Positions 1 through 11,806 are shown, counted from the stretch's first letter. The stretch is 64,000 nt of DNA from Owenia fusiformis (GCA_903813345.2 CAIIXF020000006.1:16746348-16810347), one strand, 5' to 3'. Made by a program: numbers and translations. The notes: generated by a model from the sequence alone, not told the origin.

Positions 1-184
1 TGTTGAATATAGTTTATGCTGTATTTAATAGTACTGTAACAAAAAAATGTTAAACATGAGCTATTTTAGCAATGTTACTGTTCATAATGGAATATCAATC
101 AGAAAGTACAGATTTCTCGCCTTAGAGCCAAATCATTAATATCACAGTAGAAAAAAACAAATTCCAAACCTTTTTATGGCTAAC

Positions 185-360
185 CTGAACAAGATCTCCA
201 AATCTCAGTTTATATGATCCCCCGTAGAATGAGCAAGAGAAGGATTTATCTTTTCCCAGAGGATACGCTTGTGAAATGTCATAGAGACGAGTGTAACACG
301 GCCCACTGATTGTTTCACAACCGTATTCTCCAATAATGGGGCACCAGTGACATTCGTATT
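185..360 (-). CDS. Possible orphan cysteine-rich exon
   Basis: On the minus strand 58 codons are open between an acceptor (TTTTTGAG before 360) and a donor (CAG|GTTAGC after 185). The peptide begins YECHWCPIIGEYGC and ends LRFGDLVQ, with five cysteines in the first half. The phases would be 1 in and 0 out. I do not recognise the family and found no partner exon in the window. It may be chance: another minus-strand frame is open over most of the same stretch, and an M13 intron probably spans this region on the other strand. Confidence 0.22.
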
Positions 361-1234
361 CTCAAAAATTCAAAGATGTATCATATTTGGACAGAGCAGG
401 CTAAATTATTTAAAATATTCATGACTAATTCGTAGATCTAGCTATATATTATACATAAGATGTGTCATCCTCCTCGGAGTTGCGTTGTGTTACACAAAAA
501 CTGATCAAAGATACTGGAAACTAGGATTTTACGGCTTCAATCTAATATTAATACGTTTTCTCTTGATTAAGGCCCCTTGTGATATGCCTGGCATTATAAG
601 TATACCAAGTATCATTCATTGACCAAGTAGGATAAAAAGAAAACGTTCGAAAGTGTTCATAGAAAGCAAGTACTCACCTCGTCTGTTTATAGGAACAGAA
701 ATACGGTCACACTCGTAAGTTTAGAACCGGTCATACTCAATATACGCGGATACTCTAGTAACCCGTGATTTATTTACTTGATAAGATTATTTTTGAAATC
801 GTTCATTTATTTACCTGATAAAATTTTATAAACCCAAAATCCTGATACACAAAGTTATATTTCTGAGACTCGTGAATAGCAAGGATAATTTTACCTTTAG
901 ATAAACAACAAATGAGATATCACTTTGGATGCTTCAAGAAACAATGAATAGTTACTTAGTGTCACGACCTGATTATGGCTGCAAATGGTTGTGACATTGT
1001 ACTTGTTCAATTTTTCAAGAACGCTGGCCTATGATGAAATAACTGTCTCGGTATTCTAATCTCAACTCCCCGCAATGTCGGAACATTTTTTAAAACCATA
1101 CTGACACCTTGTAAATATGTAATCACGGATGTGTGCCAATGGTACATTCAACAAGTATTCAAAAGAAAAAATAATACAAGAAACATGCACAACCGCTCGA
1201 AACAGAGACCAACGTCCAAAATACTGGTGTAGTG

Positions 1235-1454
1235 TCAGGCCCGTAGCCAGGGGGGTTCGATGGGTTCGAGCGACCACCCCCCCCCCCCCCCCCCTCCCGG
1301 CCAAAGGTTTTTCAAAATCATGCAGTTTTTCACCATTCTGAGCACTTTTTAAGTTAATTTGGCCATTTTTGGACCAAAATTGTCAAAAGTGAACCCCCCC
1401 CCTTGAATTTTCCAATAAGTGAACCCCCTTTTCAAATCCTGGCTACGGGCCTGA
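1235..1454. mobile_element. Short inverted-repeat element (MITE-like)
   Basis: Terminal inverted repeats read TCAGGCCCGTAGCCAGG at the left and the exact complement at 1438-1454. The inside is C-rich, including a run of about 18 C at 1277-1294. A partial, inverted relative of the internal sequence (gtgctcagaatggtaaaaa-like text) recurs near 52230-52340, which supports a dispersed family. No clear target-site duplication is visible. Confidence 0.6.
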
Positions 1455-1876
1455 GTGAACATACAAAGAAACATCATCTTACGCTCTTTGTAAAATATGT
1501 AAAATATGTAAAATAATCAGATAAATGTGTTTGTAGATTGACCTTGGTGGATTGGGGATGGACTGGAGGATATATTTACAGAGTAACACTGGGGCCGTAA
1601 GTTCAGCTCTATTCCTTTATTCTCTTTGATATTCTTGCTACTGGCTTTTTTGTTGGTCCTAATGGATAATTCTAGTTTCATGTATTGATCATCCTTGATG
1701 GGATCATGGGCCTCACAACACATTGAACATTACAACCTGTTTGAATGATGCTATGAAATTGAAATATCTAATATTCACGAGCCAACTTGAAGGAAGCTCC
1801 ACACTTCTACTCTACCCCCCCCCCCCCCTCATGAAAGCTGTAAAACAATATATTGATTTTCAAATATCTTTTTTAG

Positions 1877-4800
1877 TTCCGAACAGCCTATAGGAAATTT
1901 ATCACTGACGTGGCCAACCTGTTGGTAAGGGACAATCCCAACTCTCCCAGTGACGCCAGTAATAGAGTCTCTCAGTTCGTGGACGATGTCTTCAACTTTG
2001 AGACACAACTTGCAAATGTAAGTCAGTACATTGGTTCTGAGTCTCATGTTCCAAATAGTAAAAATGATATTATTTTTTATACATAAGGACACTGGTTTCG
2101 AGCCCCGTATCTTCGTACATAAAAAACACGAGCGCCATCTTTTCTGTTTTCTTTGTTTCAGATCACAGGAAGAACCTTGCCGGATACTGATCCAGATGCG
2201 AGGAGAATCAAGCTCTCCGATCTCAACAGACTTGCAGATGAGGTAAATTATAGATGTTCATTCAAAATCGCACTGTCACAACAGCACTTTGGAGTAGCTC
2301 CTCGAAAAGAGCCAGTATGGGTGTAAACCCGTGCTTTGCATCCGCAAAAAGACTAGCCTTGTTAGAACTCTGATTAAAGAATTTAAACTTAATTTCTCAT
2401 GGGATTCTATGCAGTTTTGTGTTGTTTGTTTTTCAGTTTGTCATAGAATCATTCGTTACCTTTATGTTATCGTAGATTGACTGGATATGATTCTTCTATC
2501 ATATGTAGGATCAAACGAGACTTTTTCAGTTTGTCATGGGATAACTCATTGCTAGCTTTTGTGTTATTGTAGATTGACTGGACAGGCTTCTTCTAGCACA
2601 TGTGCGATCAAACAAGACTTTTTCAGTTTGTCATGGGATAACTCGTTGCTTTTATGCTATTATAGATTGACTGGACGGGATTCTTCTAGCACATGTACGA
2701 TCAAGCAAGACATTTTCGGTTTGTCATTGGATAACTCATTGTTTTTTTATGTAATTGTAGATTGACTGGACAGGGTTCTTCCAGTACATGTACGACCAAG
2801 CTGGTATCACTCCCCAGACTGAGGTTATCCTCCTCGAGAGAGACTACCTCATGAAAGTCAGCAAACACATTAAGAGCCTTGGAGCAGACAAAAACAGGTA
2901 AACAAATTGTCGTCCCCAGATGGTCTCAACGTGCGGTAAATTACTAAAATATGCTTAGTGCTCATTTGGAATTTATTGCCTCCAAGTACTAAAAATGCCT
3001 CAAAATATTTAATTATGGCTACGCTAGTTGTTTAAATACAGTCTCAACTCTAATGCATTGCAAGAATGAATTGTATGCTTGCTTTCGCGATCGGTAAAGA
3101 TTAAAAGGTGGACTGGATCGAGTGGATTGGATTCATGTAAAAGGTGGATTGGATCGGAAATTTTTGTCTATTGATCTCTCTCTGTCAGATTGGTGCTCTC
3201 CTTCTGTCCACAATGTCAAATAACAGATGCAATATTATGCTTGGGTGGACACATCAATTTGAATGACAGATTTTATCAACACAGATCTATGTTTATTAGC
3301 CTTAGAAAGTGGATTTACGAGGGAAAGCAGTTGAATCCTTATAGTATCCATCAACTAATTATATTGTATTTGTTGTTGTTTTGTTCTGATTCCCCAAAGA
3401 GACCCAAGTGATCACAAAATACTTTGAGAATGGAAATTTTGCTGAGAGGAAGATCAGCAGAAAAAAATCTTATAAAAGAAATTCCATATTTTGAAGATTC
3501 CCGATCCAATCCACCTTTTACATGAATCCAATCCACTCGATCCAATCCACCTTTTAATCTTTACCTTGCTTTCACTCTTTGAAGTCCATTAATGAACCCT
3601 TCATTTCGAACGAAAACCTGAACTCCTGATGGCATCTACACGTATTCGTTTCTTCAGAATCCTTAACAACTATCTTGTATGGAGACTAACACAGGCGTAC
3701 ACATCAAAGCTTTCATGGGATTACATCCATGCCGCAAGAGAATTCACAGTGGCGCTGACCGGAAGAGTAGAGTTCTTGGGCAAGAGAAAGAGCTGCTTCC
3801 GCGATGTTCAAGAGCGTATGGGTCTTGCACTGAGTGCATTGTTTGTCCGAGCCAACTTCGGAGCAGCAAATAAGCAAGAGGTACGTCATGATGACGTAGT
3901 TTAGATGGGTTATTGGTTGTAGATTGAATCCTATAAATGTTGCCCCTTGTGCTGTCGAGTCCAGACTTCACGTTTATAATTTTAAATCATGATTAGAAAG
4001 TTTGAAAATGGAGAATTGTCAACTGACGACCTTTGTGATTTGTTTTGTATTAGGTCGATCTCTTGTTCAACATGGTTCGCCAGAAGTTGTTCGACCGCCT
4101 AGCAACCCTACCATGGATGGACGATACCACTCGACTAAGGGCCAGAGACAAGGTATGCATGGGTTACTTTGTATCTACGAACAAATTTTTACGAGTGTAC
4201 GTGCACAGGGAATGTGTTTTAAAAGAAATGCGATTGTTCTAGATCGTGTTTGAAAAGAAAGGGGGGTATTTTATTCTACATCTTTGTTGGCATTATGACA
4301 TGCATGATGAGGAATGCGTCAGTTTCAAAAAATGGATTTGGTATTTTAATCAAAAATATCATGATAATTTTCTTCTTTGTCGTAGAGAAAGCCCATGTCG
4401 TCTATAATGGCATGATGGTTTATTACTTTCAGTTGAAGGCTGTTATAGACAAAGTTGGTTACCCAGATTTTATGATGGATGACAATGTAATGGATCTGAT
4501 ATATCAAACTGTAAGTATTTACTGGTTACTCACTGTTCATTTGCAACAAGAATACGACTGTCTTCTCATCCATTAACATAAATACAGTAGGTAAACTAGC
4601 TGAACACTTGATGATTTATGTACGTTCTTGTTGAATTAAAATTGAAGAAATATCGGAACAGATTATTTTATTATCGCAGTCAGTTTTGTAAAAATGTACC
4701 ACAAGGTGATCAAAAAAGCAGGACCATTATTCAGCAGAACAGATTTGGAGGTTCTGTAGGGACACCCTGTATTTACCAAAATATTTCCTCGCTGCAATAA

Positions 4801-7800
4801 ATGATAATCAAACTATGTTTTGACAGTTCCAAGTAAGTTCCAGTGGCTACTTCCAAAACTACCTCAATTCAAATAAATTCGAAAAGGCGGACGAGAACAG
4901 GATCTTGGTCCAAGGTCGAAATAAAGAACGCTGGAGAGACTCCACATATGCAGTAAAGGCCCAATTCTACTACCCCTGGAACGAGCTCCTTGTACCAGCT
5001 GGTATCCTACAGTTCCCAATGTTCGACGCTAAGATGCCTGGTTACATGACGTTTGGTGGTATTGGAACTGTGATGGGGCGTATGTTGATACACGCTGTAG
5101 ATGACCTAGGTCAGTATCTTGCTGTTCAAGCAGTCTTGACCGTTGTGCTGATTCTCTTCTTTGTTTGTCATTTTTCTTAAGAATGTGTTTTGGACAATTC
5201 ATCTTATTTGTTATGTCAGCGGAAGGTTCATCTGGCGAGATATCCTACAAAAGGAAAAAAGCATGCATGAGTTCAGAAATCATGCGTTTGGAGGAAGACA
5301 GTTCAATTTCAAGATATGTTCTTGTGATACAATATTCTCCTTGTGATTTGAGTAAGACCCGGATATCGCTCACACGTCCACGTCACACGTCCATAAATAA
5401 CATCACGTCTTTTCACATTATTTTTTATCGACCGAAAGACATGCATCCAGAGCCCTATATGTAACCTGGTAGCATCAAACATTGTCCTGCTAATAAGCAT
5501 CTCATACGCAACCTTTCTCTTCACTCATAGGTGGTTATTACAACAAAATGGGCAACCAAGAGGACTGGTGGACAAATTCGACATCAGTGAACTATATCAG
5601 GGAGCGTAAATGCGTCATCAACTTCTACAGCAACGTTACTGCTGGGCCCTATAGGATACCTGGATATCTAGCTAAAGTAGGTATTCTTGGGATCTGCCAA
5701 GCACAGTGCGTAACTTTGGATCAGTGTCATTGTAAAGGTATCGACGTTTAGACCATGCGACTCAGCCATGTGTTTGTCTTAATTTTTTCGGAGTTTACTC
5801 GCGGTTGTGTATTTTTATTTGTTTCACTTTCGTGGGTATTCCCTTCACGAAAAAGAAATGCAACTCAGGGGAAGTATATTGTCTTAGTACATACCTATTT
5901 CTATTCCCTAGGTAAGGTTGAATGGAAGAGCATACTTCAGGGAGGGAATTGCAGAGAATGGAGGTATCAGACAGGCATATTATGTAAGTAGTAGAAAGGG
6001 TAACTGGTCAACTCGTACCCAAGACAACTCGTACCCAAGACAAGACGTACCCAAGACAACTCGTACCTAAGACAACTTGTACCCAATTATATATTTTGTT
6101 TTGAATCAAGCATTGGACTGGGAATGTGAATAGATATACATATTATAATTGTAACATACTGTTCAGAATAGTTTAAAGTTTGAAGAAGAATTTTCGGAAG
6201 AAATTGATTTAATTTTATGACATTTTGAGCTTTGAGTGTCAATTTATTTTCACTATTATTTTATATCGATCCATTGAGAAAAATGTCTTCTAAATTCAAA
6301 AAAATATTGAGGCTTATTTGATTCACATTATAACATGAAAACATTATATACAAACTCAATTTTTTCCCTAGTATGCACCCATTATACTGAAATACTTGGG
6401 TACGAGTTGTCTTGGGTACGAGTTGTCTTGGGTACGAGTTGACTAGGAAGCGTAGAAAGGATAGGTATCGATATGGTAAACTGAATTCAACAATGTTTTT
6501 CTCTTAAACCAATTATTGAAAACTTACTGTAAAAAACACGGTCCTTTATGTAATGTTGACTGATTTTGTTAACATTTTTTTTAGTGCAATTGTTTTTTGT
6601 TCCTTTCTACCAATTCTTGAGAATGAAATAAAATGTCTTTCCGAACCTAGTTGGAACAAAATGGCATATCATTTTCTTAGACCTCTCAATATTATAGTTT
6701 TAGGAAATTTTGGTTGATTTAACTAAAAGTATGCAAAAACTTAAAACAAAACCCCAAAAATAGTTAAAAATTAAGATAAACCTTTTATTTCATATGATAC
6801 TTTTTTAAAATCAACCAAACTTTCCTTTGTACAACTACAATATTGAGAGACCTAAACACGTTGTGTTTATGTCGTTTTGTTCCAATGAGGTTCGGATAGA
6901 TGTTTCATTTCATTCCGAACATACGATACCAATAACAAAAGGAGTGTCTAATGTATTTGTAAAACGATATAAAAAAAGTATTTATATATATTTCAAATTA
7001 TAATGTTACCATCCAAAAGATTACCATTAAATTGACGATGTGTAAAATTTTCAGAATGTTTTGATTACTGGTTTACATATCGATACCACTCCTTTAAGAT
7101 TCAGAACGCAGAAATTGTTTTCCCTCTGTGTTACTGTCTTCCTCAATATCCAAAACTGATCGGGTATAGAGAAAATATAATTGCAGATGAGCTAAAATTA
7201 TAGATTAATAGAGAGAAGATTAAAGTAACATTCCATCCTTCATTTCCTTTGTTATTTTTCATCGTGCGTCATATCTTGTATTACAGGCTTATAAAGATTG
7301 GGATAACACCTATGGTCCTGATCCGTCTCCAGCTGGTACTACTTTTACTAAAGACCAGGCATTCTTCTTATCGTATGCGCAGGTAAATGTTTTGGTACAG
7401 AGCCCAAAACCCCACCGAACGGCGATTGTCTCCCCAAGAAATAATCTGCAAATAAGCTCACGACTTAAAAAAGCATAGGCAATTAATCAAATTTTGAGTG
7501 TTATAGATCATTTTTGTAATGATATCATTTACAGAGTCAGCTTATTTGTCACTGCTATGTTGTTTCGTTACAGACACGCTGTTTCAATCGGAGGGATATT
7601 GCTTCTTTCAACAGAGCTTACAATGGCCAAGTTCCAGAGGATATAAGGTATGTAGTCGGTTGAGATTGATGTATTTTGACCACTCCTCAGTTGAATGAAA
7701 AATGATAAGCCCACCCATACGCCATTCAGTATACAAGTCAAATGTATGTCGAACTCTTCCCACATAACCTGATGTCACGTTGCTATGGTAATCAGACACT

Positions 7801-8229
7801 TGTGTTACTGGTCAAAGTCATGACTTATTTTTACACAAAATGAAACTTCTATTTATATATGGGGTGGCTACGAACAATATTCATAAAGTATTGAGCTTTT
7901 TAGAGCAAACGGAACAGAACTTTTGAACCAACCCTCGTACATCAATATTTCTGCCTTGCAACAACCCCGTGACTTGAACATAATCAGAAGCTATGTTATC
8001 AAAATGATCCGAATGAACTTATATATACATTCAAAACATAAAAGCTACAAAAAGAAGTCATGTAAATAGCGGAATTGAAAAATTAAAATAAAAAGACAAC
8101 ATGTGCAAAAATATCTGTATATTTTTCAGAGTGAATGGCGCTCTTGGTCACCTTCCTGAATTCCAACAAGCGTTTAACTGCCCTGCAAACTCCCAAATGA
8201 ACGTCAAACCCAGATGCTACATCTTCTAA
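1877..8229 (+). CDS. M13 (neprilysin/ECE-like) protein, 5'-incomplete, catalytically degenerate
   Basis: Twelve exons join in phase: 1877-2017, 2162-2242, 2761-2897, 3658-3880, 4054-4152, 4433-4510, 4827-5109, 5531-5676, 5912-5983, 7287-7382, 7574-7647 and 8130-8229 (TAA), giving 509 residues. This is about two thirds of a usual 750-residue M13 protein; the cytoplasmic, membrane and early M13_N parts are missing. Family landmarks are clear: VPAGILQ, FGGIGTVMG, DWWT, IAENGG and a Cys-rich end. In active neprilysins HExxH binds zinc; here that site reads RMLIH (5079-5093), so the first His and catalytic Glu are lost. NAY/F is replaced by KAQ, GENIAD by REGIAE, the His of the VHSPG region appears to be Gln, and the terminal CxxW is CYIF. 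All junctions are GT-AG with no stop, so this looks like an expressed pseudo-peptidase rather than a decayed gene. Family members are type II membrane ectoenzymes; that location is inferred here. Confidence 0.93.
2429..2711 (+). repeat. Three tandem decoy copies of the exon-3 acceptor region
   Basis: Units of 93, 97 and 93 bp (2429-2521, 2522-2618, 2619-2711) each repeat the last ~48 bases of the intron and the first ~45 bases of the next exon of the M13 gene (2761 on). Every copy keeps pyrimidine-rich text and a TAG acceptor followed by ATTGACTGG, at 2474-2475, 2571-2572 and 2664-2665. Each decoy reading frame stops early: copy 1 at codon 5 (TGA), copies 2 and 3 at codon 8 (TAG where the real exon has CAG). 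Confidence 0.9.
3087..3565. mobile_element. hAT-like MITE with 8-bp target duplication
   Basis: About 65 bp at each end form an inverted repeat (GGTAAAGATTAAAAGGTGGA at the left, its complement ending at 3565). An exact 8-bp direct repeat, TTGCTTTC, flanks it at 3079-3086 and 3566-3573. Eight-base duplications are typical of hAT transposons. The 0.35-kb interior has no credible transposase. It lies in the intron between M13 exons 3 and 4. Confidence 0.78.
6007..6443. mobile_element. Inverted-repeat element with subterminal tandem units
   Basis: The left end holds five units of about 16 bp (AACTCGTACCCAAGAC type) over 6007-6090; the right end holds three inverted units over 6398-6443. The interior is AT-rich and non-coding. 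A direct repeat resembling GTAGAAAGG lies outside both ends and may be the target duplication. The element is in the intron between M13 exons 9 and 10. Confidence 0.6.
6598..6925. repeat. Diverged palindromic element
   Basis: Sequence around 6620-6730 (tgaaataaaatgtctttcc, ttggaacaaaatg, gacctctcaatatta) recurs in inverted order at 6785-6915 with several mismatches. No open frame or terminal duplication could be defined. It is in the same intron as the preceding element. Confidence 0.5.
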
Positions 8230-8560
8230 ACAAGACAGAGACCTGTTTCAATATTGACACTTGTAAAAAGTGATACTGTCTAGTTCTTAAAGACATGATG
8301 ATATTCCACTTGTTTTTACTAGTAACAAACTTGAATCACAAACTTGTAATATAGTTCTGTATATTAGAGAGGATATTTTTAACCATACGGGTGCGAGTTA
8401 ATGCACGAACAATGCAAATATTGTACAAAGACAATAAGAAAGGAGGGATATGGACTTATAGTCCTACATGCCTGATATATCACATAGTAACCGTGACAGC
8501 AAATGGTATGTAGTGCTAAATTAGCTGTCACGGATACTATGAATCAACTCTAAAATAAAC
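8230..8560 (+). terminator. 3' UTR of the M13 gene with stem-loop and poly(A) signal
   Basis: After the TAA at 8227-8229 there is an AT-rich tail with AATAAA at 8554-8559. Just before it, CATAGTAACCGTGACAGC (8483-8500) pairs with GCTGTCACGGATACTATG (8524-8541), a stem of about 18 bp with one or two mismatches and a 23-base loop. The role is unknown; it could be a small transposon remnant. Confidence 0.6.
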
Positions 8561-8981
8561 ATGACATATGATACTAAATGAATGGTTTTACAGCCGAAAT
8601 TCAACCTTGTGATAAGCATAATGAACAAAATGCACTTAAAACACCAATGCTCATGTTATATATTGTTGGTCCAATAATTGTAGATTATGTGTGCAATTAT
8701 CAATTTAGTAAAGATGTGAAATGTAAGTTATTATGTCTTGAATTAGTCGTTATTGATCGGAATATTTTGAGTATGAATAAAATGGAACCAGCGTCAACAG
8801 TTTTAGAAATAGGGTCACTTATTTTGTTATTCTTTAACTCAAATATTGCCGCGCCTTTAATGTGAACTGAGTGTCACAAATTGCAAGTCTGTAGCAAGTC
8901 TATCCCTGACTTTTTACGGTTACGTGTATGAACACCATGAATAATGACTTGCATGAACCCGATCCTTTCCCTTTATCAGTT

Positions 8982-9372
8982 CTATCCCACGTGTCTGTAT
9001 ATTTTCATAGCTACCTCCTCGAAGGAATGGTCGTGATTAATCATGTGTTGTCCTGTCTGGGAAGGCCATTTTAACCAGATCAAACATGAATCAGATTTGG
9101 GACAATTTGGACCATTTGCACATTGTCCAAATAGATTAGCATCGAGACAATGACCGAACCATCCAGCACTGGCGTAATTGGAAGCACAATTTATGCTTGA
9201 TTGATCGTTGTCTCGGTCATTGGTGGTGTCAAGATCCGCTCTCAAGTCCGATGAAATATTCACCACGCACATCTCTAAATCCGTTCTGATAATTTCTCCA
9301 TGTTTGGTAGAAGTCCACACTCCCATCAAACCGGCGAAGGAAATGAAGCCAACCGTTTTCGCAGAGGACCAT
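8982..9372 (-). pseudogene. Fibrinogen-related domain pseudogene
   Basis: Two parts of one fibrinogen-related (FReD) domain are read in different minus-strand frames. The first (9372 down to about 9240) contains the W..F.RRFDGSVDFYQTW and GEYFIGLE signatures of the domain's N-terminal half. The second (about 9235 to 8982, stop TAG) contains the DRDND calcium-loop motif, the NCA...GWFGHC segment and a WLKW...M end, typical of the C-terminal half. Roughly 70-80 residues between them are missing and the frame changes at the join. FReD proteins act as lectins and innate-immune recognition proteins in molluscs and other invertebrates. I see no signal peptide or upstream exon. This looks like a dead single-domain copy. 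Confidence 0.72.
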
Positions 9373-9539
9373 GAATTGTATTTTATCTTCCGTTCTAATT
9401 ATTTTCATGCCAGTAAATTGGGGATCTTATGTACAGTCTTTGTGCAATATCTCTGGAAGGTAGAATATATAAAATTCATGTAAGGTAATGCATTTAAATA
9501 ATCTCCTATAGGTCCCATTAACCTTATGAACAGAGAGGG

Positions 9540-9910
9540 AACAAAGTTAGGGGAAGACAAAAGCCCTTGCAACGGCTCCAAACCCGCCCAAACGTTGGTA
9601 CATATATGTAGATGACACAAATGTTGCCATAACAACCAAACACATACATGAGTTCCATGACTACATCAATGGAGACGTAAAGATGGCTGTTTATAGACAA
9701 AAAGTGTACAAGAAACCTACTCGTACCAACCAATATCTCGACTATAATTCCAACCACCAAGTTTCCACCAAACTTTGCATTGTCAGGACACAAGAGCTAA
9801 AACCTTAGTCAAGGAACCTAGAGGCAGAAAATAAGGAGCTAGATCAGTGCTTGTCCAAGTGCGATTACCCCAGATGGGCCCTGAAACGTGGGAAACAAAG
9901 TGTCTATCAC
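9540..9910 (+). mobile_element. Penelope-like element reverse-transcriptase relic
   Basis: One + frame, about 70 codons from 9594, contains YVDDTNVA (the RT YxDD-type box) followed by VYKKPTRTNQYLDYNSNHQ and a TKLCIVRT segment. The order YVDD, then VYRKPTHT..YL..NS.H, then RA..L is characteristic of Penelope-like and related RTs. A TAG follows at about 9807; matching text (ELDQCL, then YPRWALKRGK) continues in another frame. No GIY-YIG endonuclease or intact ends are visible, so it is a broken fragment. Confidence 0.6.
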
Positions 9911-10660
9911 CCACAATATCAAAACAACACTCCAATGACACCAATGACGGCCCTATAGACTGGCACAATATTAAAGGTTTGGGTAATGAGGACAACTCTC
10001 ATAAAAGAAAAATCAAAGATGCTATTAAAACCCACCAATTAGCGTCATCCATGAACAGAGACAGAGGGGTGTACTTAGACCCCATATACCACCAACTTTT
10101 AAAACGTCCCTCTAAATCTTCAAATCTCCCGCCAAAGTAACTGAAGAAGTTCTGTGGACGGATGAACATTCATTCTCATAGTTCTCTCTATATCGGGACG
10201 TACAATTTCACTGTCTCTGTGTCATCGCCGGAGTATAGTGCGGACAACTAAATACTCTTGAAACACCATAACAATTGACTTGGAGAAAGACAATGCTGAA
10301 GCCAAAGAGGATCATTACATGCTACCAGACGTCATTTTTCAGTTTCAATTGAAAATATGTCTAGTAATATTCCTCGTCCTGTCTTATAGCTGCCAACGCC
10401 CATGATGGGAATGGAAACCACAAAGGGTGCCATTTGAAAAAACACGGAACAATAGGAACATAATACACCCCGTTGTTAAAGTCTAATGCTTTTTGTCATT
10501 TAAAACATTTTTGAGATGACATGAGATTATTCCACCACACCACGCACTTCTCATATTTAACGGACAACTTGCCAGATATTGTACATATATGCCATCTATA
10601 TATATGGAATATACGTCATTGCTGCACATTGGAATGTTTGTTGATAAACTTATATATATA
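9911..10660. other. Non-coding stretch between transposon relics
   Basis: No coding region, RNA gene or repeat I can name. The + frame at 9847-10140 is open for 97 codons but looks like a shifted continuation of the Penelope-like fragment rather than a gene. Confidence 0.4.
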
Positions 10661-11792
10661 CAGGGTGGGCCAAAAAAACAATACCCAACTTTGAATCAGG
10701 ATAAAAATAGCTAGGTTCAATATGATACATTGATTTATATATCATTTTAAAGGTAATCCATTTGCGAACATTTTGGTATATATAAAACTATGTCATGAAA
10801 TCAATAGTAAAGTTTCATTATACTTATTTGGGAGGCCGGGTTGCTTTTTAAGGTCTCCAGATTTTAGGGAGAAAAAGTAAATCTGCGGAATAATGTTAAT
10901 TTTTTATTTATAGAATATAATTTTGTTAGGTGAATACATGGTTCTATATTTACATAGTTGTGTGACTAAACGCATTGTTTATGAATTTCAGTGTTGTTTA
11001 CTATCAATAAGTACTCAAAGGGGTTCTATTAAAAGACATTAAACATATATGTGACGAGGATTTTATTTTCCAACAAGACATTGCCTTGTACCCATAGATC
11101 AAAGGAGACTTTGGCATTCCTTTGCGAATAAGGTGTCAATTTGAATGATCTCGATGCTTGGCCACCCAACAGCCCGATACTAATGTGGTTGATTGCCATA
11201 CATGGAGCAATTAGACTAAATCTCAAGGAAATGGTACAATCACAAGCATCCAATAAATAGCATTGATGAACTGAAACAGAATCCTTAAGTGCTGAAATGA
11301 ATTGCAACAGAAATATCTCAATAAGGCAATTGATATATTGCGCTACCACTTGAAGCTTATTGTTGTTGTTGACGCAGAGGGGAAGGGGGGGGGTATATTG
11401 AGCAATTGTTAAAATTGGTTAAATAGATAAAGTGTAAAATGTTATTTAACAGCACTGATATTCATAAACAATAAATACAGTGACATAATGATGCAAATAT
11501 CAATATGCAAGCATGTATTCACCAGACAAAAAATGATATTCTATAAATAAAAAATTAACATAATTCCTTAGATTTACTATTTTCCCCCTAAAATCTGGAG
11601 ACCTTAAATAGCAACCCGGCCTCCCAAATAAGTATAATGAAACTTTACTATTGATTTCATGACATAGTGTTATATACCAAATTGTTTGAAAATGTATAAC
11701 CTTTAAAATGATATGTGAGTCAATGTACCATATTGAATGTAACTATTTTTATCCTGATTTGAAGTTGGGTATTGTTTTTTTGGCCCACCCTG
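10661..11792 (+). mobile_element. Decayed mariner-type transposon with 256-bp inverted repeats
   Basis: Ends start CAGGGTGGGCCAAAAAA and are flanked by TA, the usual target of Tc1/mariner elements. The inverted repeats are long, 10661-10916 and 11537-11792. Between them on the + strand, around 11066-11345, are transposase remnants: FQQDIALYP (family: FQQDNAP, the second catalytic Asp) and AWPPNSPILMW (family: WP.qSPDLNPIE.LW), with stops and frameshifts, so the enzyme is dead. The element is 1132 bp, close to mariner size. Confidence 0.82.
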
Positions 11793-11806
11793 TATATATA
11801 TAAGTT

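Larger units (their letters stand above)
1..1876. other. Non-coding: upstream or intronic to the M13 gene
   Basis: AT-rich sequence. I found no exon resembling the missing N-terminal third of the M13 protein on the + strand. It contains one possible minus-strand exon (185-360), a small inverted-repeat element (1235-1454) with a poly-C tract, and otherwise nothing recognisable. It is most likely intron of the M13 gene, whose first exons would lie before the window. Confidence 0.5.

Noticed and set aside
1277-1296. Poly-C tract as a regulatory element
   Set aside because: Lies inside a short transposon-like element; no independent support.
8578-8865. 95-codon + frame after the M13 gene
   Set aside because: Begins beyond the poly(A) signal, AT-driven composition, no recognisable domain.
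8982-9329. The 115-codon minus frame taken as a complete small protein
   Set aside because: Only its second half is fibrinogen-like; its first half is the out-of-frame shadow of the RRFDGSVDF segment.
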